Shown: positions 25,272 to 33,879, counted from the stretch's first letter. The stretch: DNA of 64,000 bases from JANQSP01 sp965226095 (GCA_965226095.1 OZ245336.1:1240001-1304000), one strand, 5' to 3'. Made by a program: numbers and translations. Notes: a model not told the origin generated them from the letters alone.

Positions 25272-26663
25272 TTATCTAAGAGTTAAAATTCTACTTCCTA
25301 AATGAAATTCAGTTTTTGAAGATAAAATAGAACACTCCTGTATTATATAATCCAATAAGTATTCTATTTTTTTAGTATCATATTTTCGCTTATTTTTATC
25401 TAATAAATTATTGTTATGAGCTTCTATAAATTTTTTTACATATATTTCTTTATTGATTAAAGAGCCCTGATATTGTTTTAAATCTTTATTGTAATTAGTC
25501 CAACGAATAGCTGGTTCGTCTTTAACTTTGTAACTTAAATCTAAAAAACATTCTATTGAACAAGCTTTTCCATTGATATTCTGTTGTTTTTCACCAGATG
25601 TTCCTATAGTTTTTATATTATTCATATCATCTAATTCAGGAAGGGTTTTTACTATTATATTGTTCGGCAACGAGAGATCTTGTAATTTGTTATATTGACT
25701 TAATCCTTCAGTGTCATTATCAAATAAAATCATAATTTTATTAAGAACATTTATTTTTATTAAGCCTTTTATAAAATTTGCTAAATTACCTGTCCCTGCA
25801 AAAGGATAATCTTTTTTCATATTTATATAGTCAAAAAATATAGAACAATGAGGTTTTAATGTATTCATTGATCGTTTAATTATCTCTGTATCTGATGAAC
25901 CTTCTGTAATAATAAGAAATCTTTCTAACCTACCAATATCTCTTATATCATCGTCATCCAAAGGGGATTTTGAGTAATAACCGCCAGAAACTAAATGAGT
26001 ATAATCCAAGGTTAAATTTTGTTTTAATATATAATTGTTTGTTGAAATAAGTCGGATGAAATCAAAAGAATCTAATGCAGTTAAGAAGTATAAATGGAAT
26101 TTCCCTAAATTTTTTCCATATTTGTCTAGCATTACTTTATGAAAAAATAATCCGAAATTACTAAAATTAGATATCACATCTTGATAATCAACATTTATTT
26201 TTAAGTCTTTTTTAGAGTTAAACTTGTTAAAGTTTTCTATAGGTAATAGCTTTATTTCATCAAAAAATGCGTCAACCTCTATTTGTACATTTTCTTTTTT
26301 ATCTTCAATGTATTTGTCATAAAGAGAGTAATAAAAGCTATCTTTTAAATAATCATCATCTGGTTTGTATACACTCAGTTCTTGTGTATATAAATCTAAT
26401 CCTCGTATGTATGCAGATTTTATTTTATCAAGAGTGCTACCTAATAATTCTAGACAAGTTAATATTTCAGAGATAGCTCTTGTATAGTAGTAATGATCAT
26501 AGATTTCACCATCTTCCATTTCTTCTGCATATTGTTTAAAATGTTTTTGTTGAAAAAATATTTTTGATAAGAATCGCACAGGAAGATTATTTTTATTCCC
26601 ATCTACTTCTATTGAATCTGATTTTTCTATACTACCAATAAGAACATTGCTATATTCTCCCAT
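25272..26663 (-). CDS. HEPN/TOPRIM fusion protein, putative defence nuclease
   Basis: 463 residues. The N-terminal half (about 40-210) is all-helical and matches the HEPN/TOPRIM-N type layout (YDHYYYTRAISEILTCLELL). The C-terminal part carries a TOPRIM domain: RFLIITEGSSDTEIIKRSMN (about 250-270) with the conserved Glu, and MILFDNDTEGLSQYNKL with the DxD metal motif. A following segment (KACSIECFLDLSY; EPAIRWTNYNKDLKQYQG) is typical of the same proteins. TOPRIM domains cut or join nucleic acid in OLD nucleases and primases. A strong AAGGAAGGAAG ribosome site precedes the ATG. It stands alone, convergent with the AlbA_2 gene. Antiviral function is inference from family and context. Confidence 0.75.
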   Translation of the reverse strand: MGEYSNVLIGSIEKSDSIEVDGNKNNLPVRFLSKIFFQQKHFKQYAEEMEDGEIYDHYYYTRAISEILTCLELLGSTLDKIKSAYIRGLDLYTQELSVYKPDDDYLKDSFYYSLYDKYIEDKKENVQIEVDAFFDEIKLLPIENFNKFNSKKDLKINVDYQDVISNFSNFGLFFHKVMLDKYGKNLGKFHLYFLTALDSFDFIRLISTNNYILKQNLTLDYTHLVSGGYYSKSPLDDDDIRDIGRLERFLIITEGSSDTEIIKRSMNTLKPHCSIFFDYINMKKDYPFAGTGNLANFIKGLIKINVLNKIMILFDNDTEGLSQYNKLQDLSLPNNIIVKTLPELDDMNNIKTIGTSGEKQQNINGKACSIECFLDLSYKVKDEPAIRWTNYNKDLKQYQGSLINKEIYVKKFIEAHNNNLLDKNKRKYDTKKIEYLLDYIIQECSILSSKTEFHLGSRILTLR

Positions 26664-26887
26664 CTTCCTTCCTTTTTTAAGTAATAAAAATTATTTTAAA
26701 TAAAATGTGTCATTTTAAATATTGCTTCAAAATCTATAACTTAATTTACTCATAAAATAACCTGAAAAGATTAATTTTAAAGTTGCAATATCATTACATG
26801 AAATTTCTTCTTTTAAAATATCTAATAATTAAAGTTTTCAAACTGTAGAAAGTTACGAATATTATATGAAGAAAAAGTTTGTAAAGT

Positions 26888-27028
26888 GAAACTTTTTTGC
26901 GTGATTTTTGCGTGATTTTCCGATTATAGGGGGGTCCTAGCGGTTACCAACGGGTGAATAGGCAGTGTTTTGTTTAGTTTTGGGCTTATTTTAGTGCTTT
27001 GAGACCTTATCTTTTCTCCCGTAGGGAA
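26888..27028. repeat. 141-bp right-end repeat C1
   Basis: Starts with GAAACTTTTTTGCGTGATTT, includes the 11-bp-spaced TTGCGTGATTT units and ends at TTCTCCCGTAGGGAA. It matches 30381-30521 with one difference in 141 bases. A further lone GCGTGATTTTTT unit follows at about 27084. C3 and C4 share a diverged form of its second half (GCGGTTAC, TTATTTTAGTG, TTTATC). Confidence 0.85.
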
Positions 27029-27195
27029 TGCCATGCTTCTAACTATTTGATTTTACTAGTATTTTTAGTCTCTCATTTTATTTTTGCGTGATTTTTTTTC
27101 AAAACTTTCAATTTGTAGTAAAAAGTTTGTCCAATAATACATGAATTTTTAATAAAATAATTGACAAAATTGCTAGTATAACTGATATTGTAAGT

Positions 27196-27768
27196 ATGAA
27201 CAGTTTAGAAAAAATAAGAAGAAAGTTAAAGCCAAGAACAATCTACCGACGAGAGGATTTTATAAATTTATCAAGTAATGTTGATCGTCATTTGAAAGCA
27301 CTGATTTCAGAAAAAGCTCTTGTAAAAATACAAAATGGTCTCTACATGTGTCCTGAAGAAACTCCTTTTGGAAAAGCTCTTCCTGAAGAAACTCAACTCC
27401 TAAAAACTTTTTTAAAAGACGATAGATTTGTCGTATACGATTTAAATATGTTTAATAGTTTAGATTTGGGATTAACTCAATTGCATAATAAAAGAATAGT
27501 CTTTAACCGCAAACGGCATGGAGAGTTTCAATTTAATGGAAAACGTTATAGCTTTTATAGATGGAGGGAAGCCCCAAGCAAACTGTCCAAAGAATTTTTG
27601 TATGTTGATTTTTTAAACCGCTTTGATAAATTAGCAGAAGATAATGTAAAAAATAAAAAACTGTTAAAAAGACAACTCAGGAAGTTAGATCAGAAAAAAC
27701 TTCAGAGAGTTGTTAAAAATTATGGAAAAGAATCCACAAAAAAGAAATTCCAATCTCTTTTATTTTAA
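27196..27768 (+). CDS. AbiEi-like antitoxin / transcriptional regulator (DUF6088 type)
   Basis: 190 residues. The N-terminal winged-helix region (IYRREDFINLSSNVDRHLKA; KALVKIQNGLYMCP) is that of AbiEi-type antitoxins. The rest (FVVYDLNMFNSLDLGLTQL; RWREAPSKLSKEFLYVDFLN) follows the DUF6088 variant. In type IV AbiE systems the antitoxin represses the operon and counteracts the AbiEii nucleotidyltransferase, without direct binding. The toxin gene starts 3 bases after this stop. Expression signals: no strong ribosome site is visible ahead of the ATG. Confidence 0.78.
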   Translation: MNSLEKIRRKLKPRTIYRREDFINLSSNVDRHLKALISEKALVKIQNGLYMCPEETPFGKALPEETQLLKTFLKDDRFVVYDLNMFNSLDLGLTQLHNKRIVFNRKRHGEFQFNGKRYSFYRWREAPSKLSKEFLYVDFLNRFDKLAEDNVKNKKLLKRQLRKLDQKKLQRVVKNYGKESTKKKFQSLLF

Positions 27769-27770
27769 TA

Positions 27771-28712
27771 ATGTACTTACATAATCATCCCAATTTTAAA
27801 GACTTAATAGAAATCACTTCCAGTAAAATGAATATCAATGCCTCTTTGGTGGAAAAAGATTACTGGATTATGAATGTATTACATCACTTAAGTAAAGTAT
27901 TTGAATTTCAAATGAAAGGAGGAACTTCTTTATCCAAAGCGTTTAGAATGATTGACAGATTTTCTGAAGATATTGATTTGCAAATCAAACCTCCGGAAAA
28001 TCAACTAACTTTTAAGGTTTATTATGGAAAAAACCATGATAAAGACAAACACATAGAATCCAGAAAAAAATATTTTGAATGGATAAAAAACAAATTAAAA
28101 GGAAAAATCAATGGGATTGAAGAAGTAAAAAGAGACATTAACTTTGATGATCTCAAATATAGAAATGCTGGTATTCGGCTTTATTACAAAAGTATGTTTT
28201 CCCTATTGCCGGATATAAAAGAAGGTATTTTATTAGAACTTGGTTTTGACAAAACAACTCCTAATGTAAAAAAAGATATTTCTTCTTGGATATTTGATAA
28301 AGCTGACTTGCAGACTATAAAGGACAATAGGGCTAAAGGGGTTGTCTGTTATAAACCGGAATATACATTTGTTGAAAAACTGGATGCTATTATTCGTAAA
28401 TACAATAAATATCAAGCTTCCGGAAAAATTTCAGAGAATTTTATTCGCCATTACTATGATTTATATTGTTTGTTGGATCAAGCTGACATTCAATATTTTA
28501 TAGGAACAAAGCCTTATCAAATTCATAAAAAAGAGAGATTAAAAAAACTCAGTGACACCATAAAAGGTCATCCAGCTCTTTCTCTTAGTAGTCCAAAAGA
28601 AAAACAGTTGTTTGAGAGAGAATATATAAAACAAAAGAGCTTGTATTACAAAGGACAAATACCTTTTATAAAAATTTTGAATAGAATTAAGAAGTATTCA
28701 GAGAAATTATAA
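27771..28712 (+). CDS. AbiEii-type nucleotidyltransferase toxin
   Basis: 313 residues with the nucleotidyltransferase core: FQMKGGTSLSKAFRMIDRFS followed by EDIDLQI (about 46-73), the GG/GS and DxD motifs of AbiEii, and a later YKPEYTFVEKLDAIIRKY with the family Lys. The C-terminal helices (RHYYDLYCLLDQADIQYFIG) complete the fold. AbiEii toxins modify tRNA or other targets and stop growth in phage-infected cells. It is coupled to the antitoxin gene just upstream and followed by an ApeA-like HEPN gene, all between two near-identical 141-bp repeats. Confidence 0.85.
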   Translation: MYLHNHPNFKDLIEITSSKMNINASLVEKDYWIMNVLHHLSKVFEFQMKGGTSLSKAFRMIDRFSEDIDLQIKPPENQLTFKVYYGKNHDKDKHIESRKKYFEWIKNKLKGKINGIEEVKRDINFDDLKYRNAGIRLYYKSMFSLLPDIKEGILLELGFDKTTPNVKKDISSWIFDKADLQTIKDNRAKGVVCYKPEYTFVEKLDAIIRKYNKYQASGKISENFIRHYYDLYCLLDQADIQYFIGTKPYQIHKKERLKKLSDTIKGHPALSLSSPKEKQLFEREYIKQKSLYYKGQIPFIKILNRIKKYSEKL

Positions 28713-28813
28713 AAAGAACAGAAGCTCATATAATGATAGAATATAAATGGCATAATAACTCTCAATCAAAAACAGCTAAATTATTTAGTTAAACTAAATC
28801 CTATGGAGAAATA

Positions 28814-30337
28814 ATGAACAAAGAGAATTATGAAACTATTAAGGCATATTTCGGAGTTAAATTTATTCAGTATATCATTAATTACGGTGGTGAACTTAGT
28901 AGCAAGACCAAATTTGAAGAATTAGAGTTAGACAGTAACCAAAAAAAAGCATTGGTATATCTTGATGACATACAGAGAAAATGCCGACAATCACACCTTA
29001 ACCGAAATGATTTTGGGGATGGCTTTAAATTTGAAGTTAAACAAGTGGATCCCCCAACTTTCAATAACCTTAGACAAAGCTGTGGTGGGATATTCCTTCA
29101 AGTTGAGAGAGGTGATGACCCAGTTTTTGAGTTTTTATCTAACTTAATGATCCAAAATTACGCTCATTTACTTATAAAGCATAAATTTAGATTATCTCCG
29201 TTTTCCCACTCTCTTTCAATAACAATAGGTCTAGAAATACCCAAACTTTTATTAGAACAAGATATTCTAAATAAACTCCTTCATAGGAAGGATAATTTGA
29301 ATTACATATTCCAGTTTAAACTATCAAATGGAACTCAAATCTACCATCACATAAATTCCTTCTTTGAAACAGTAATGTGGAGAGCCTTTCAAAACTCATG
29401 TAACCAAATGGATTATACAATTGAGAACTGCCTAAATGAATTAAAACTCTTGTTAAAGAACTTTAGGGAACTTGCTGAAGGAAAACAAACTAACTTCTTG
29501 TATTTTATAGGACTTTCGTGGATACACCTTGAAAAAAGTATTGCAATGGAAGATGGGGTGCTTCACCCACTAGATTCAATAGATAATCCAGGGTTGCATA
29601 CATCTCTTATTGCTAGTCATGAAAATAATAAACTTCTTGGGGCAATTGCATGTATAAAAATTCCTATTAAGGTAACCGGTCCAGGGCAAGAAGGAGTTTC
29701 TCGAACAGTTTACCCTGATAAAGACATCTCTAAATTAATAAAAAAAATAAATTTATCATTATTTTTTTCATTACATAAAACTAACGGTACTATTGTTACA
29801 TTTGTAGAAAATGGCTTCGTTTTAGAGCGTCCAGGTAGTTATGGTTCTAACTCAAGCACCTTCCGTAGCTTTAATATATTAGAAAAAAATGACTTTAATA
29901 CATTTTCAGATTGGTTAAAAAAGATAGATGATCCTATTTATGAGAAATTTCAAATTGCGTTTGAGCGATTGTATTTAATTCTTTCTGAACGCCGAGACCC
30001 TATTGATTCAATAATTGATGGTGTAATCGCTTGGGAATCACTCTTTGGAGTATCAGGTGAAACATCATTTAAGATATGTGGGTCTATTTTAAAATTACTT
30101 AACCCAGAAGATAAACAAGAGTTTTATAAAAAATTAAAAAAAGCATATGATATAAGAAGTAAAATTGTTCATGGTGGCGAATCCAATCTATTTGGCAACT
30201 CTTCAGAGGCAGAAAAAATAAAAAAGTTTGTCTGTAATGTTGCTCGTGATTGTCTAGTGAAGTTAATCGATGAACGCAAAGACCTAATCTCTCTGAAACC
30301 AAGCGAAAGGTATAAGAAGATACTGCTTGATATCTAA
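28814..30337 (+). CDS. ApeA-like HEPN domain protein
   Basis: 507 residues. The first 370 residues form a domain I cannot name. The C terminus (about 380-500) is an ApeA-like HEPN domain: FERLYLILSERRDPIDSII, DGVIAWESLFGV, and the R-x4-H catalytic motif in YDIRSKIVHGGESN, followed by a closing helix. HEPN domains of this type are RNases used in abortive infection. A good ribosome site (GGAG, 5 bases) precedes the ATG. It is downstream of the AbiE pair and within the C1-C2 block. RNase activity is family inference. Confidence 0.75.
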   Translation: MNKENYETIKAYFGVKFIQYIINYGGELSSKTKFEELELDSNQKKALVYLDDIQRKCRQSHLNRNDFGDGFKFEVKQVDPPTFNNLRQSCGGIFLQVERGDDPVFEFLSNLMIQNYAHLLIKHKFRLSPFSHSLSITIGLEIPKLLLEQDILNKLLHRKDNLNYIFQFKLSNGTQIYHHINSFFETVMWRAFQNSCNQMDYTIENCLNELKLLLKNFRELAEGKQTNFLYFIGLSWIHLEKSIAMEDGVLHPLDSIDNPGLHTSLIASHENNKLLGAIACIKIPIKVTGPGQEGVSRTVYPDKDISKLIKKINLSLFFSLHKTNGTIVTFVENGFVLERPGSYGSNSSTFRSFNILEKNDFNTFSDWLKKIDDPIYEKFQIAFERLYLILSERRDPIDSIIDGVIAWESLFGVSGETSFKICGSILKLLNPEDKQEFYKKLKKAYDIRSKIVHGGESNLFGNSSEAEKIKKFVCNVARDCLVKLIDERKDLISLKPSERYKKILLDI

Positions 30338-30380
30338 TTTGTATTAGACAAAAAACCTTCAAAGAAGGTGCTTCTCAATA

Positions 30381-30521
30381 GAAACTTTTTTGCGTGATTT
30401 TTGCGTGATTTTCCGATTATAGGGGGGTACTAGCGGTTACCAACGGGTGAATAGGCAGTGTTTTGTTTAGTTTTGGGCTTATTTTAGTGCTTTGAGACCT
30501 TATCTTTTCTCCCGTAGGGAA
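30381..30521. repeat. 141-bp right-end repeat C2
   Basis: Identical to 26888-27028 except for one base (TACTAG for TCCTAG). Together C1 and C2 bound a 3.35-kb block with the AbiE pair and the ApeA-like gene, which could be lost by recombination between them. Confidence 0.85.
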
Positions 30522-30537
30522 CACCATATATTTTTAT

Positions 30538-30729
30538 AACTTACTGATATTACATCATATAGAGAAAGACACTTTTTTCAAATTGTCCTTTTCTAAAAAA
30601 TACAATATGCCCTTGAGAACTTTAGATAGGAATATCATCTTATTGAAAGATAATAATCTCATATCCTTTAAAGGTTCTAAAAAAACTGGTAGATATAAAA
30701 TCACTAAAAAATACAAAAAGCCTGTATAG
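30538..30729 (+). pseudogene. C-terminal remnant of an AlbA_2 family gene
   Basis: The frame reads LLILHHIEKD, KLSFSKKYNMPLRTLDRNI, LLKDNNLISFKGSKKTGRYK and ends at TAG 30727. It matches the winged-helix end of the gene at 37741-39085 (AIDRED, VVSFSKREGIALRTIENYI, FLKDNNLIYFEGARKTGRYK). The N-terminal 90 percent is missing; the remnant begins right at the end of repeat C2, so it was cut off at that junction. Confidence 0.8.
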
Positions 30730-30736
30730 TGATGGT

Positions 30737-30796
30737 GGTCTAAATGTCGGTCTAAATGTCGGTCTAAATGTCGGTCTAAATGTCGGTCTAAGTGTC
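30737..30796 (+). repeat. Five 12-bp tandem repeats (GGTCTAAATGTC)
   Basis: Four exact units and a fifth with one change. Read in frame they give GLNV repeats, like the linker text of AlbA_2 family proteins, although they lie after the remnant's stop. Comparable repeats follow the decayed gene at 39086. Confidence 0.85.
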
Positions 30797-30879
30797 AGTT
30801 CAATAGCTCTATAAAGTGGCTTATAAAGTTAGCTCAGACGGTAGTTTCTTTTTAGTTGGCAAGAACAATATGAAATATA

Positions 30880-31035
30880 TCAAAAATATTCAGATAAAAA
30901 TCTTCTAATACCATCTATCATTGTTTTAACATCATTTTTATTATATTCATCAAAATTTCCATGTGCAGCGTTATCTTTGATCTCTTTCCAAGCAGATATA
31001 GTTTTACCTTTTAATGAAAATTTTGGTATTTCCAT
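30880..31035 (-). CDS. 51-residue HEPN-end-like small protein or gene fragment
   Basis: An ATG at 31035 is preceded by AGGAG with 6-base spacing. The sequence (KTISAWKEIKDNAAHGNFDE, then DVKTMIDGIRRFLSEY) resembles the last part of HEPN-like domains, with an AAHG motif but Lys where the motif usually has Arg. It may be a true small gene or the tail of a lost larger gene. It is just downstream of the DUF3226 gene on the same strand (44-base gap). Confidence 0.45.
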   Translation of the reverse strand: MEIPKFSLKGKTISAWKEIKDNAAHGNFDEYNKNDVKTMIDGIRRFLSEYF

Positions 31036-31079
31036 ATAAAACTCCTATTTCAAAAAATATTGAGTCATTCATATATCGT

Positions 31080-31727
31080 TTAACTGCCACCAGCTAATAT
31101 TTTTAAAAAACTTAATAACGGGCTCAACTTATCAGACTCTAAATTCCAATATCCTTTTTCAGCGGCTATTCCCAAAGAAGGAGTATCATCTTCCATAGCT
31201 GACAAAAAAGCTTTGCACTTGGCTTTATTAAAACTTTTCGGAAGTTTATATTGAGAATCTTCTAAAGAGGTTTTTTGCTTTATACACTCGATAAAAGGTT
31301 CAATACAATTTGTAATACCTTCTGATTGGACTGTAGATAAACATAAAGATTCTAAACTACCTGAGTCTTTCCCATTAGGAAGAGTAAAGATGCCAACTTT
31401 AGGTATTTCTGAAGTAAAATGTGACATTTCTTTTGGAACACTTAATTGCTCTTTTTTTAAAGTATGGCAAATACTTTGAAATACAGAATCGCTATTTGTA
31501 TCTGTATCTTGTATTACGGCTAACGCCTGCACCTCATCAAAATCTGGCATTTTTACTATCTCTGGAAATATAGAGGAGAACTGCTCCTTCCCACCACTAG
31601 AGATAATCTGTACTCCTTGCAAGCCTTGTTTTTGTAGCAAAACCTTAAAAAATACTTCCTCATCTTTGCCTTCTACAAATAATACTTTTCTTTCCGTAAT
31701 ACGCTGTGGAAGATGCAATTTACTCAT
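31080..31727 (-). CDS. DUF3226 TOPRIM-like protein, partner of AAA ATPase
   Basis: 215 residues. The start shows a TOPRIM fold: KVLFVEGKDEEVFFKVLLQ (Glu about 20), IISSGGKEQFSSIF, and LAVIQDTDTNSD with the DxD pair (about 70-75). The C-terminal part (ESLCLSTVQSEG; FNKAKCKAFLSAMED) fits DUF3226. Its ATG directly abuts the stop of the ATPase gene (TAA-ATG), so the two are made together. The design is like OLD nucleases and the PARIS pair, where an ABC-type ATPase is coupled to a separate TOPRIM effector. Function is inferred. Confidence 0.78.
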   Translation of the reverse strand: MSKLHLPQRITERKVLFVEGKDEEVFFKVLLQKQGLQGVQIISSGGKEQFSSIFPEIVKMPDFDEVQALAVIQDTDTNSDSVFQSICHTLKKEQLSVPKEMSHFTSEIPKVGIFTLPNGKDSGSLESLCLSTVQSEGITNCIEPFIECIKQKTSLEDSQYKLPKSFNKAKCKAFLSAMEDDTPSLGIAAEKGYWNLESDKLSPLLSFLKILAGGS

Positions 31728-32795
31728 TTATCTCACTTCTAGTTCATTCTCTAAAGCAACTTGTAAATTTTCAGAACTATATTGCTTAGTTTTAAATTCA
31801 TTTTCTTTTTTATCTATTCTCATATATTGAAAGTCATGTCTTAACTCCTGGGGAATCCCCGTAATAGCTGCTCTCATTAATTCATAACTGTGAGTAGTAG
31901 CTATAATTTGCGTGTTGTTGGCTTTGGCTGTACGAGCTATTACTTCCCACACACGAGGTAAAATAGAATGATGAAACCCATTCTCCAACTCATCAATTAA
32001 AACAATACCATTTTTTACTGAGGTAATAGCTAATAAAATGGACAATAAGTGGCCAATTCCTTGTCCCATCAAAGATAAGTGAATTTTTTGTTCGAGACCA
32101 ATATCTCCATATATAGCAGAACTATTAGCAAAAGAAATAACACTCAAAGAGTTAAGCCTAGACTCTATAATCTGTAAAGCATTTAAAACACCTTCTGTAT
32201 TATGCACTTTATCAAGTTCACTATACTGACGAGCATGCTCTACAGGATGAACAGAATCTGTTAAAGGTAAAAAAATAGCTTTTATATGTTCACTATATTG
32301 TGTGGCTTTTTGGTAATTTTTTAATTGAACACCATTAACTCCTAGTTCCAAGTCAGCTTCATTTATTTTTTCTCCTCCTTCCCAAAATCTTATTTTTATT
32401 TTACCAAGATTACTAGGTTGTTCCTTTAATAACTCAATACTATTCCCGTTTTGAATAGTAAGATGCTGCTTATTTAATTGTAAAAATTGATATTCTATTT
32501 TTCTTTTTTTTAATTGAGTATTGCATTCGAGTACCATAGGTTGGTCTAAATCAAAATTATGATAGACTGGTGCAAGTAAAGACTTTGCATTATTAGAAAC
32601 ACTATCTATCCCCCGCCATCTGAAATGATTCATAAACATAGCAGGATTATCATAGTCTAAAAGCAAATATATTGCTTCCAAGAGGCTGGTTTTACCACTA
32701 TTATTCTTTCCTCCAATTAATAAAATTTGATTTAAATTATTTACAGCAAAAGAGTTGAAAAGCTTGTAATTGCGGATTTTTATATCTTTTATCAT
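31728..32795 (-). CDS. AAA (ABC-like, AAA_15/21 type) ATPase of a two-gene defence pair
   Basis: 355 residues. Walker A is GGKNNSGKTSLLEAIYLLL (about 28-46). The signature region (LSLMGQGIGHLLSILLAI) and Walker B (GIVLIDELENGFHH, with Glu) are near 240-275, followed by IIATTHSYELM, whose His is the switch residue. The fold is that of OLD/RecF/SMC-like ATPases. No TOPRIM is fused to its end; the following gene supplies it. It is divergent from an AbiEi gene across a 150-base regulatory gap. Confidence 0.85.
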   Translation of the reverse strand: MIKDIKIRNYKLFNSFAVNNLNQILLIGGKNNSGKTSLLEAIYLLLDYDNPAMFMNHFRWRGIDSVSNNAKSLLAPVYHNFDLDQPMVLECNTQLKKRKIEYQFLQLNKQHLTIQNGNSIELLKEQPSNLGKIKIRFWEGGEKINEADLELGVNGVQLKNYQKATQYSEHIKAIFLPLTDSVHPVEHARQYSELDKVHNTEGVLNALQIIESRLNSLSVISFANSSAIYGDIGLEQKIHLSLMGQGIGHLLSILLAITSVKNGIVLIDELENGFHHSILPRVWEVIARTAKANNTQIIATTHSYELMRAAITGIPQELRHDFQYMRIDKKENEFKTKQYSSENLQVALENELEVR

Positions 32796-32859
32796 TATAG
32801 ATTCCTTGTTTTTTACCTACGAATTATCTCTTTAATGTCTTAAAATCAAGTTGAATCTT

Positions 32860-32947
32860 CATAAAATACATAAAAATTATGTTATATTCTGTTTATTATT
32901 GACAATAATCACATAAAATACATAATTATATTAAATCAGGAGTTATT
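32860..32947 (+). promoter_or_regulatory. Promoter and operator region of the abiEi-like gene
   Basis: A consensus TTGACA (32899-32904) and CATAAT (32921-32926, 16-base spacing) form a plausible promoter. A palindrome ATTATTG-A-CAATAAT (32895-32909) overlaps the -35 box, and CATAAAATACATAA occurs twice (32860-32873, 32912-32925). The ribosome site AGGAG (32938-32942) sits 5 bases before the TTG start. AbiEi proteins repress their own operon at such repeats, so autoregulation is likely. Confidence 0.55.
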
Positions 32948-33544
32948 TTGAAGGCAAATCATCCTTTACTAAAAATAGCCCAAAGCCAATCAGGTCTTTT
33001 CACTGCTTATCAAGCAAAGGCATCAGGCGTTGATCCTAGAAATCATGCTTATCATTTAAAAGTAGGAAACTGGTCTCGAATAGAAAAAGGCATATATCAT
33101 CTTAATATCATTCAAACAAATATAAAAAGAGATTTTTTTCTTTTTCAGCTTTGGGCCAGAAACCGTAAAGGCGAACAAGTAGGAATCTTCTCCTATGATA
33201 CTGCTCTTTATTTAAAAGGCTTAACCACAGATTATCCAAAAACATTTCATGTTACTGTTCCAGATAATTTTCGCCGCACCACTTATAATAACAACTTAAT
33301 CTTACACTATGAAAACCTACATACCTCTGAAAAAGCTGAAATAAATGGATTACATATAACTAATATACGAAAAACTTTTCAGGATTTAATCTCAAGTAGT
33401 ACTTACCATCCTGAATGGATTAAACAACAATTGAAGATAGCTATTGAAAAAAAAATAATTTCCATTGAAGAAGTGAAAAATATTTCAATACATAATAGTA
33501 AAAAACAAATGTTCAATGCCATTTTATTTGAATTATCTGACTAA
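32948..33544 (+). CDS. AbiEi-type antitoxin without its toxin
   Basis: 198 residues from a TTG with an AGGAG site 5 bases ahead. The N-terminal winged helix (SGLFTAYQAKASGVDPRNHA; WSRIEKGIYHLNII) and the core (YDTALYLKGLTTDYPKTFHV; LHITNIRKTFQDLI) are typical of AbiEi. An AbiEii gene should follow; instead there are about 100 bases with no clear gene and the remnants of an Mrr gene on the other strand. A short rightward frame (about 33591-33660) reads VLTITPEAVMQPRWDVSLV but cannot be assigned. The toxin seems to have been deleted. Confidence 0.8.
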   Translation: MKANHPLLKIAQSQSGLFTAYQAKASGVDPRNHAYHLKVGNWSRIEKGIYHLNIIQTNIKRDFFLFQLWARNRKGEQVGIFSYDTALYLKGLTTDYPKTFHVTVPDNFRRTTYNNNLILHYENLHTSEKAEINGLHITNIRKTFQDLISSSTYHPEWIKQQLKIAIEKKIISIEEVKNISIHNSKKQMFNAILFELSD

Positions 33545-33649
33545 ACTGCTACATTATTTTTAGTATAGTAAATTCAACAACACATAGTTCTTACAATTAC
33601 TCCTGAAGCTGTTATGCAACCACGATGGGATGTATCTTTAGTTTCTATG

Positions 33650-33879
33650 CTATTTTTTCAAGATTAAAAAAAGAGACTGTATCATTAAAAAGTCATCATC
33701 AATTTCTTTATACTCAAAAATCTTTTGCTTTTTTACACCTAAATCATGTTCATATAAAAGCTCTACAAATTTTTGACCATCAATTAAAATCAATCTTGAA
33801 TCAATTTTTTCAATTCCTTATCATCCTTCAACTGTTTTAATAAAGGAAGAAGAAACTCATGGAATTTAGGCACAGACAT
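33650..33879 (-). pseudogene. Mrr restriction endonuclease remnant, internally deleted
   Basis: Begins with a good ribosome site (AAGGAAATAAT then ATG at 33879) and the Mrr N terminus (MSVPKFHEFLLPLLKQLKDD). It stops after 29 residues. In another frame the Mrr C terminus follows at once (LILIDGQKFVELLYEHDLGV; KIFEYKEIDDDFL). The whole middle, including the nuclease domain, is gone. Mrr cuts methylated DNA, so this is a lost type IV restriction gene. Confidence 0.72.

Noticed and set aside
30737..30796. CRISPR-like array
   Set aside because: The 12-bp units abut with no spacers, so these are simple tandem repeats; no Cas genes are present in the window.
33625..33840. Plus-strand 71-codon frame
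   Set aside because: It is the shadow of the Mrr remnant on the other strand, which has clear family sequence.
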